Positions 1 through 4,362 of a DNA stretch of 5,841 nucleotides are shown here, one piece after another. The stretch lies in the NCBI GenBank assembly GCA_018659505.1, contig JABJMI010000209.1:1-5841 (forward strand), read 5' to 3'. The position numbers and the translations under genes were made by a program. Within the stretch, counting starts at the first letter, position 1. Each line of letters starts with the position of its first letter. A model generated the notes under the pieces. The model worked only from the letters and a program-made list of their open reading frames with translations. It searched no databases and was not told the origin of the DNA. The stretch is from Planctomicrobium sp. Lineage in GTDB: Bacteria > Planctomycetota > Planctomycetia > Planctomycetales > Planctomycetaceae.

Positions 1-15
1 ACCGCATGGTTATGC
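1..15 (-). other. Partial attC site (R'' arm) of cassette 3
   Basis: On the minus strand the sequence after the cassette 3 stop codon reads GCATAAC (15-9) followed by CATGCGGT to the window edge. The same GCATAAC core opens the two complete attC sites, and its distance behind the gene (26 bases after the stop) fits an attC first arm. The pairing second arm would lie outside the window, so the structure cannot be confirmed here. Confidence 0.6.
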
Positions 16-41
16 CTTGTAGGAGAAATGTTGCAGCACAC

Positions 42-548
42 TTAGCCTTGAGGGTCATCCTTCAGCAATGATTTTGGATCGTCAACGACCGCCTTCATAA
101 AAGAATCGAGTTCATTGAAGTCGATCTTCGACGATTGCCCCTTGATCACTTCATGGTATTTGGTAGCAAGGTTCTGTGCTTCTAGTTCTCCCAAACGAGA
201 GCGTTGCTCAAAGATTCGAGGAATTGTTGCGATGCCACCACAAGCAATCGACGTGCTCCCGAACCAGTGTGCTCGGTTGTACGCAGTATGCCCCGCCCAC
301 ACATGTTGATGGTTCAACGGGATAAACGTGTCAATCCAGTCGGAGTACTGGTTGGTGATAATCTCATCATTGACCTTCGATCCACACACCCATTTCTGAA
401 CGTGGTCGCGTTGGCAAATGAGGCATTGGGCTTCAGTCTGTCTCATGGGGCCATATGACTCGGAAATCTGAGCCCAGAAAATGGCAACAAATCCCACGAT
501 GAAAACAAGCAGGACGCCCAGTGCTTTTGCGAACATTGTTCGATTCAT
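42..548 (-). CDS. Membrane-anchored CxxC protein of unknown function (cassette 3)
   Basis: The product is 168 residues and I cannot assign a function. An uncleaved membrane anchor or signal segment spans about residues 8-28 (ALGVLLVFIVGFVAIFW), and the rest is probably outside the cytoplasm. Visible features are a CLIC pair (C42, C45), further cysteines at C55 and C103, a histidine cluster NHQHVWAGH (80-87), a WFGST/CGG segment (95-105) and a charged C-terminus. The CxxC, the later cysteines and the histidines could form a metal site or disulfides, but this is speculation. The reading frame stays open upstream to 728, but that extension crosses an attC site (565-694). ATG at 548 is therefore chosen; it lies 16 bases inside the cassette. 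No clear Shine-Dalgarno sequence precedes it. A second in-frame ATG at 536 is possible. I associate similar small CxxC proteins with planctomycetes, from general memory only. Confidence 0.75.
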   Translation of the reverse strand: MNRTMFAKALGVLLVFIVGFVAIFWAQISESYGPMRQTEAQCLICQRDHVQKWVCGSKVNDEIITNQYSDWIDTFIPLNHQHVWAGHTAYNRAHWFGSTSIACGGIATIPRIFEQRSRLGELEAQNLATKYHEVIKGQSSKIDFNELDSFMKAVVDDPKSLLKDDPQG

Positions 549-564
549 GATAGCTTGCTTAGAG

Positions 565-694
565 CCATAACGATTAAGTTCACAGGGCACGCGCACTGTG
601 AAGTGAATGTTTGAATCAACAATAAGTCTAAACAAAGCAGCAGACGCTGAAAACCCGACAGACCAGCGTGCTCCTGTGCAACGATTTGTTATGC
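565..694 (-). other. attC recombination site between cassettes 2 and 3 (130 bp)
   Basis: Read on the minus strand, the site opens with GCATAAC (694-688) and closes with GTTATGG (571-565), which are complementary in six of seven positions. Inside them, the arms at 666-678 (minus CACAGGAGCACGC) and 581-592 (minus GCGTGCCCTGTG) pair over 12 bases with one unpaired extra A, as expected for the extrahelical base of attC. Outer cores, short unpaired spacers, inner arms and a long central loop (593-665) match the R''-L''-L'-R' plan. The probable strand exchange point is after G571 on the minus strand. The stop codon of the only minus-strand reading frame in cassette 2 falls inside the GCATAAC core. 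Confidence 0.8.
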
Positions 695-1002
695 CAGCAA
701 ACGCCTGAACTTTGCTGTTGAGCAACAAGCAACAGCACTGCCCAAACTACGCTGTGAATGAACCAACAGTACTGACCGTGTTAAGCAAGAAAGGAAGTTG
801 AAACGCAAAGCCGCAGAGACGCAATGAACGCAAAGTAAAAACCAACTGAACTCAGCGATGAACAAAGAGAAAGAAGGAATCAAACCGAAGGCAACCAACC
901 TAAAGAGGAACACAGATTAACGCGGATGAAACAGATAGACACAGATCAAAAGAAAGACAATCCCCGACCTTCAACCACGCACAAAAGCAACGACAAGCAT
1001 AA
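571..1002 (-). other. Cassette 2: 432-bp cassette without a convincing gene, carrying dispersed repeat motifs
   Basis: This interval lies between two attC exchange points and therefore has the size and position of a cassette. The only notable reading frame on the array strand is 689-913 (GTG start, 74 residues). It is rich in Leu, Phe, Ser and Arg, lacks a recognisable domain or ribosome binding site, and overlaps the repeats, so it is not called as a gene. On the plus strand, 799-838 holds a CGCAAAG-CGCAGAGA-CGCAATG-CGCAAAG series, and 906-948 holds an ACAGATTAAC-GCGGATGAA-ACAGATAGAC-ACAGATC series, both roughly 9-11 bases per unit. Similar strings are, from memory, scattered in intergenic DNA of many unrelated bacteria. 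The cassette may be non-coding or carry a decayed gene. Confidence 0.55.
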
Positions 1003-1086
1003 CGCTTAGCGTAACCGGGCGGCGAGATTACGCGTTGATTTCAGATTCCGCCGGATTCGCCGCTCCGGTTCACGCAATTGTTATGC
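997..1086 (-). other. attC recombination site of the ankyrin cassette (90 bp)
   Basis: On the minus strand the site runs from GCATAAC (1086-1080) to a perfectly complementary GTTATGC (1003-997). The inner arms are minus AACCGGAGCGGCGA (1070-1057) and minus TCGCCGCCCGGTT (1025-1013). They pair along their whole length except for one extra A in the first arm, the typical extrahelical base. The spacer between core and arm is unpaired on both sides, and a loop of about 30 bases separates the arms. The ankyrin gene ends with TAG only nine bases before the first core. Exchange would occur after G1003. An ordinary terminator is unlikely: no T-run follows, and the core sequences recur at the other cassette boundaries. 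Confidence 0.85.
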
Positions 1087-1095
1087 AATCTTTAC

Positions 1096-1716
1096 CTAAT
1101 CTGCGCGAAGCATTTCGGCCATCTTGGGGCGGGTTGCCATAATCCGGTCATAGTCCAGTTCCACGCCCAATGGATCAAGAGCTTTTTGCAGGAAGTCATA
1201 GATGGGTTTAACTTCATCGAAGGGCCCTGCCACAGAATCGAAAGCCGTCGAACCAGCGTTATTCCGAGCTTCCTTGTCTGCGCCTTTAGCGAGTAGTGCT
1301 TTGACGATTTCCTCGCGACACAGAAACGCGGCTGTATGAAGTGCGGTCGAGCCGTTGTTACCCTTTACTTCGAGATCAGCGCCGCCTTCAATCAACAGTA
1401 TTGCGGTCTTTTTCTGACCAAGCGAGGCTGCAGCAATGAGCGCGGTGGCCCCGTTGGAGTTCCGTTGATTCAGGTCAGTGCCTGCTGCGACATGTTGACG
1501 GATAACGTCTACGTTTCCCTTGACTGCGGCATCCATTACGGAAGTATCCGGCGCTGAAACGAGTTCGGACGGGGACACGGTTTTCGAGGAGGAGTCAGGT
1601 TGTGTTTTCTGCGCATCTGCGGTGGAAGCGCCCCGGTTGCCGCACCCGGCCGATGCGGTCGCAATGAGGATCGCGAAAACAAAGAGCTGACAATTAGGAT
1701 GAAACGTTTTGTTCAC
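1096..1716 (-). CDS. Ankyrin-repeat lipoprotein (cassette 1)
   Basis: The product is 206 residues. The N-terminus is a lipoprotein signal peptide: a short basic start, hydrophobic stretch 11-20, then a lipobox ending ASAGC with the acylated cysteine at C25. Gly at +2 gives no inner-membrane retention signal of the Asp type, so an outer-membrane or periplasmic location is plausible. A Ser/Thr/Gln-rich linker (about 27-57) leads to ankyrin repeats at about 59-86, 88-120 and 121-153, with the diagnostic NGATALIAAA and NGSTALHTAA helices and GADLE/GADKE turns, and a degenerate fourth copy beginning AGSTAFDS (154-161). Ankyrin repeats bind other proteins; the partner is unknown. The GTG start is supported by AGGAG seven bases upstream and by an in-frame TGA immediately before it. 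The gene fills a cassette whose recombination point lies only 21 bases before the start. Confidence 0.9.
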   Translation of the reverse strand: MNKTFHPNCQLFVFAILIATASAGCGNRGASTADAQKTQPDSSSKTVSPSELVSAPDTSVMDAAVKGNVDVIRQHVAAGTDLNQRNSNGATALIAAASLGQKKTAILLIEGGADLEVKGNNGSTALHTAAFLCREEIVKALLAKGADKEARNNAGSTAFDSVAGPFDEVKPIYDFLQKALDPLGVELDYDRIMATRPKMAEMLRAD

Positions 1717-1723
1717 TCACTGA

Positions 1724-1728
1724 CTCCT
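1724..1728 (-). promoter_or_regulatory. Ribosome binding site fixing the GTG start of the ankyrin gene
   Basis: AGGAG on the minus strand lies seven bases before GTG at 1716. It decides between that GTG and the out-of-frame ATG inside the GTTATGC core at 1735-1733. It sits inside the cassette, so translation signals would travel with the gene. Confidence 0.7.
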
Positions 1729-1731
1729 GTT

Positions 1732-1791
1732 GCATAACAAGTAATTAGACGGAATTGTATTCCGTATAACGTTTCAACCATTCTGTATAAC
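1732..1791 (-). other. Candidate attI-like integration site at the head of the cassette array
   Basis: Reading the minus strand, GTTATAC occurs at 1791-1785 and again at 1770-1764, followed by GTTATGC at 1738-1732 where cassette 1 begins. The distances between the G residues are 21 and 32 bases. As I recall the class 1 site attI1, its two direct-repeat integrase sites and its crossover core have a similar order and spacing (about 19 and 32). Just before the crossover core, CTAATTACTT is comparable with CTAAAACAAA in the same place of attI1. No second pairing attC arm is found here, which also fits attI. A small inverted repeat GGAAT-TGT-ATTCC lies at 1751-1763. This is pattern matching by eye, without an integrase gene to support it. 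Confidence 0.45.
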
Positions 1792-1875
1792 TCATCAGCA
1801 ATTGTCAATCTGACAGCTGAATGAGATGAATTTTTACTAGACTTCTCATGCTGACAGTATCATTGTTCGCTGATT

Positions 1876-1890
1876 GTCTAACTGTTAGAC
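1876..1890. other. Palindrome made of two integron-like core sequences
   Basis: GTCTAAC-T-GTTAGAC is a perfect 7-base inverted repeat around one base. Its halves fit the core consensus RYYYAAC and GTTRRRY exactly. On the minus strand it is preceded by CCGTCTAA, also present in the attI-like site (1753-1746). It lies between metF and the array. It could be a protein operator, a remnant of an earlier recombination site, or chance. No T-run follows on either strand, so it is not a terminator. Confidence 0.3.
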
Positions 1891-1994
1891 GGCATAGAAA
1901 TGCGGCAGCTGGTTCGCCTTGCTCGATAAGGGAGTGGACAGCACGCCAAAGAGAGTTTGTTGAAGTCGGTTCTGAAAATGATAGGTTCATTCCC

Positions 1995-2864
1995 CTACGG
2001 AAGTTGCAGCGAATCCAGGATCTTTTCGCAGGCTTCGGATTTGTTGAGGACGTAGAAATGAGTGCCTCGCACGCCTGAGTCAATGAGTTCCTGACATTGC
2101 TCAATCGCGAATTGAACTCCGATTTCCATCTGGGCGTCTTTGTCGTCCTGGACTGCTTCTAACTTGTTTGAAAGTTCATCGGGGATGATCGCTCCACACA
2201 TGCTGGTGATGCGTTTGATGCGGGCAAACTCGGTGATGGGCATGATTCCTGCAATGAGTGGAATTGCAACGCCTGCTTGATCGAGTTGATCTCGGAAGCG
2301 AAAGAAGCTTTGGTTGTCGTAGAACAGTTGCGTGTAAATGGCATCTGCTCCTGCTTGGACCTTACGGACAAGGTTTGCAAGATCGGTCGCAGCATCGGGA
2401 GCTTCGGGATGCTTTTCAGGATAGCCAGCGACGCCGATTCCGAAGTCGGGATGTTTCTCTCGAATCAATTCGACCAATTCATTCGCGTAGCGCAGACCAC
2501 CGTCGACGGCTTCAAATGTTTCCATTCCGTCAGGAGCATCACCACGCAACGCCATGATATTGTTGACTCCATTCTCGTTCGCCTTATCCAACCAGTTGCA
2601 AAGCTCTTCTCTCGTTGAACCGACACAAGTGAAATGTGCCGTCGCTGGGATGTTGAACTTTGTTTGAATCATCGAACAGAGTTCAATCGTGCGATCTCTG
2701 GTTGTTCCCCCGGCACCATAAGTACAGGAGATGAAGTCGGGTTTCCGTTCTGCCAATCGAGACAGATGTTCCAACAGCGATTCATCACCTTTCTCGGTCT
2801 TTGGTGGAAAGATTTCGAAGGAGAATCCAAATGGTTTGGAGGCGTAGATCTCTTTGATCCGCAT
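1995..2864 (-). CDS. metF: 5,10-methylenetetrahydrofolate reductase
   Basis: MetF reduces 5,10-methylenetetrahydrofolate to 5-methyltetrahydrofolate with FAD and NAD(P)H, supplying the methyl group for methionine synthesis in the cytoplasm. The 289-residue product matches the normal length of bacterial single-domain MetF. Visible motifs are FEIFPPK near the N-terminus with the catalytic-type Glu (E17), [13 protein letters not shown] (47-59), AHFTCVG (76-82), ALRGD (105-109) with the FAD-contacting Asp, [13 protein letters not shown] in the barrel centre, and GIMPI. The ATG at 2864 is preferred over an upstream in-frame TTG at 2918. The TTG would add 18 residues without homology to the family and lies inside a repeat hairpin. 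The ribosome binding site is weak (AAAGCGAAG). The gene is 179 bases downstream of mqnC in the same direction, with a BIME-like element between. No convincing terminator follows it; the next DNA is the cassette array. Confidence 0.95.
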   Translation of the reverse strand: MRIKEIYASKPFGFSFEIFPPKTEKGDESLLEHLSRLAERKPDFISCTYGAGGTTRDRTIELCSMIQTKFNIPATAHFTCVGSTREELCNWLDKANENGVNNIMALRGDAPDGMETFEAVDGGLRYANELVELIREKHPDFGIGVAGYPEKHPEAPDAATDLANLVRKVQAGADAIYTQLFYDNQSFFRFRDQLDQAGVAIPLIAGIMPITEFARIKRITSMCGAIIPDELSNKLEAVQDDKDAQMEIGVQFAIEQCQELIDSGVRGTHFYVLNKSEACEKILDSLQLP

Positions 2865-2896
2865 AGTCTTCGCTTTAGTGTTCAATTTGAAAAAAA

Positions 2897-2970
2897 GTGG
2901 GCGAGCGGGGAGTGTCAACTCCCTGTTTTAGCAATCGAAGACAGGGGACTCACGTCCCCCGCTCGCCGAC
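2897..2970. repeat. BIME-like pair of inverted REP hairpins between mqnC and metF
   Basis: Two 33-base halves (2897-2929 and 2938-2970) face each other across an eight-base spacer and share the outer block GGCGAGCGGGG and the inner CCCTGT. Each half is itself a hairpin: GGGAGT-GTCA-ACTCCC (2908-2923) and GGGGAC-TCAC-GTCCCC (2944-2959). Seen in the same orientation, the stems differ at three base pairs, but every change is compensated on the other side. This is the structure of paired REP sequences, which are moved by RAYT-type single-strand transposases. The element lies 33 bases upstream of the metF start, and would fold in the leader if metF is read through from mqnC. Confidence 0.7.
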
Positions 2971-3043
2971 CCTGTGAATGACAATTCGTTCGTAATAATA
3001 TCGAAGTTTCTAACACGGTCACCTTACGTTTCAACATGCTTTC

Positions 3044-4186
3044 TCAAACAACCACTTGATCAATCAGTTCGTAATAAACATTGCGTTGGCGAGGTTGGTA
3101 ACCAGCTTCGGAAATACATCGCCGAATGTTTTCCAGACTTAAGTGGAAAACTGTTCCTGCTTGAGCAACGACGTTTTCCTCGATCATCAGCGATCCCATA
3201 TCATTGGCACCAAAGGAAAGTGCCAGCTGACCAACTTTCTCACCCTGAGTCACCCAGCTCGATTGAATGTTGGGGATGTTGTCGAGATAAAGTCTGGCAA
3301 CCGCTTGAGTCTTTAAATACTCAAATGCTCCTGCTTCGGGAACCTGAGACATATCGACTCCGCCGGCGCGTCCAGCTTCGGCATCTTTACCGAACCAGGG
3401 GGCTTGGTCAGGGGCTTGATGGGTCCAACATATGAAGGCAGTAAAGCCATTGGTTTCATCTTGTTGTTTCCGTAAGCGGTCTAAGTGTTCGATTCTTTCT
3501 TCGAGTGTCTCCACATGACCGAACATCATCGTGCAGGTGCTTTTTCCACCGATTTCATGCCAGGCTTGATTCACTTCCAGCCAGCCATCGGTCAGAACTT
3601 TTCCGCGAGTGATTAACTTCCGCACACGATCAACAAGAATCTCTCCTCCCCCACCTGGAAGACTTCCCAGTCCGGCATCTTTCAATCTTTGCAGAACTGT
3701 TTTCAAAGGGAGCTTGCTGATCTTATGAAAGTGCCATAGCTCCGGTGGACTGAATCCATGAATGTTGACGTTCGGGAATTTCGCTTTCATTGAACGCAGT
3801 AACTCTTCGTACCATTCCAGTGAAAGCTTTGGATGCAGACCACCTTGCAGAAGAATCTGGTCACCTCCCAGGTCGATAGTCTCCTGGATTTTCTGGAAGA
3901 GAACTTCTTCTGTCAGCACATACGCTTCAGCATGTCCCACAGGACGATAGAAAGCACAGAAATCACAAACCGCAGCACAAACATTAGAATAGTTGATATT
4001 CCGGTCAATGTTGTAGGTTCGAAATGATTCTGGATGCAGGCGTTTCGTGACAGCATCCGCAGCCTGACCAATCGCAGCGAGATCATGCGACTGCAAAAGT
4101 GCCACACCTTCAGCAGGCTCAAGTCGTTCTCCAGAGACTGCTTTGTCGAGAATGGTTTTAATATCTTGTTCAACGGCTGTAATCAT
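3044..4186 (-). CDS. mqnC: Cyclic dehypoxanthinyl futalosine synthase (radical SAM)
   Basis: MqnC cyclises dehypoxanthine futalosine to its spiro cyclic form in the futalosine route to menaquinone, using a 4Fe-4S cluster and S-adenosylmethionine. The 380-residue product has the radical SAM motif CAAVCDFC (C70, C74, C77) in the MqnC-type context DRNINYSNVC...FCAFYR. Further family landmarks are LLQGGLHP (112-119), HGFSPPE (143-149), LPGGGGEIL (176-184), TMMFGHVET (219-227), QDETNGFTAFI (242-252) and LDNIPNIQSSWVTQG (301-315). The related MqnE has a different context around its cysteines, so MqnC is the better call. The ATG start is preceded by GAGAAG. Relative to MqnC proteins I remember, the loop after WTHQ (about 258-285) seems extended. 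The upstream gap to rpoC holds a terminator, so the gene probably has its own promoter. Other mqn genes are not in the window. Confidence 0.95.
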   Translation of the reverse strand: MITAVEQDIKTILDKAVSGERLEPAEGVALLQSHDLAAIGQAADAVTKRLHPESFRTYNIDRNINYSNVCAAVCDFCAFYRPVGHAEAYVLTEEVLFQKIQETIDLGGDQILLQGGLHPKLSLEWYEELLRSMKAKFPNVNIHGFSPPELWHFHKISKLPLKTVLQRLKDAGLGSLPGGGGEILVDRVRKLITRGKVLTDGWLEVNQAWHEIGGKSTCTMMFGHVETLEERIEHLDRLRKQQDETNGFTAFICWTHQAPDQAPWFGKDAEAGRAGGVDMSQVPEAGAFEYLKTQAVARLYLDNIPNIQSSWVTQGEKVGQLALSFGANDMGSLMIEENVVAQAGTVFHLSLENIRRCISEAGYQPRQRNVYYELIDQVVV

Positions 4187-4259
4187 GGGCTTCTCAATTC
4201 CGTTGGAAATCGTATTTCTAAATCATATTAAGCGAGTGAACAGGTACTCACATTTCTCT

Positions 4260-4289
4260 TTTATAACCGTATGGAAAAATACAAGTTAA
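4260..4289 (-). promoter_or_regulatory. Possible sigma-70-like promoter for mqnC
   Basis: On the minus strand, TTAACT (4289-4284) and TATAAA (4265-4260) are separated by 18 bases. They lie downstream of the rpoC terminator and about 75 bases before the mqnC ATG. The -35 is only a moderate match and the region is AT-rich, so chance is a real alternative. Confidence 0.3.
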
Positions 4290-4305
4290 CTCATCTCCAT
4301 AAATA

Positions 4306-4341
4306 GACAAAGCGTCTGCCCAGAGAGGAAGACGCTTTGTC
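4306..4341 (-). terminator. Probable terminator of the rpoC transcript
   Basis: A perfect 12-base inverted repeat, GACAAAGCGTCT (4306-4317) with AGACGCTTTGTC (4330-4341), encloses a 12-base loop and lies 21 bases after the rpoC stop codon. On the minus strand it is followed by TATTTAT, an incomplete U-rich tail. The stem and location suit termination, though the weak tail leaves RNA 3'-end stabilisation as an alternative. Confidence 0.65.
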
Positions 4342-4362
4342 GAAGATCTTACGATTGTAAAG

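Larger units (their letters stand above)
1..1737 (-). mobile_element. Integron-type gene cassette array (at least three cassettes, right part cut by window edge)
   Basis: The stretch is divided by repeated seven-base core sites: GTTATGC or GTTATGG on the minus strand at 1738-1732, 1003-997 and 571-565, and GCATAAC at 1086-1080, 694-688 and 15-9. Paired cores bound two full attC-like sites and one partial one. If the integrase cuts after the G of each GTT core, the units are cassette 1 (1003-1737, 735 bp, ankyrin lipoprotein), cassette 2 (571-1002, 432 bp, no clear gene) and cassette 3 (570 to beyond base 1, CxxC membrane protein). Each coding cassette starts within about 25 bases of its upstream core and has its attC just after its stop codon, which is the classical cassette layout. 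All point the same way. No integrase gene is visible, so this may be an integrase-less attC cluster or the distal part of an integron. The attC structure is directly visible; mobility is inferred. Confidence 0.8.

Noticed and set aside
549..728. Upstream extension of the cassette 3 reading frame (60 more residues, start at 728)
   Set aside because: The extension runs through the attC site at 565-694, the extra residues show no domain, and ATG at 548 is followed directly by a good membrane-anchor segment.
689..913. Minus-strand 74-codon reading frame in cassette 2
   Set aside because: It has no ribosome binding site and no recognisable motif, and its composition comes from dispersed repeat sequence. 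Its stop in the attC core is typical of cassette genes, so it is kept only as a possibility in the cassette 2 entry.
799..948. CRISPR-like array suggested by periodic short motifs
   Set aside because: Units are only 9-11 bases and imperfect, with no unique spacers between conserved repeats.
997..1086. Interpretation of the inverted repeat after the ankyrin gene as a plain terminator
   Set aside because: No T-run follows, the arms have a fixed one-base bulge, and the outer GCATAAC/GTTATGC cores recur at the other cassette borders, which fits attC better.
1848..2078. Plus-strand reading frame across the metF end and the following gap, examined as a possible integrase remnant
   Set aside because: It partly overlaps metF antisense, and no tyrosine recombinase motif is seen in any frame of the gap.
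2865..2918. Upstream TTG start for metF
   Set aside because: TTG lies inside a repeat hairpin and the added 18 residues do not belong to the family; ATG at 2864 leads straight into the normal MetF N-terminus.
2974..3435. Plus-strand 153-codon reading frame
   Set aside because: It is antisense to mqnC, whose protein has all family motifs; the plus-strand translation has none.
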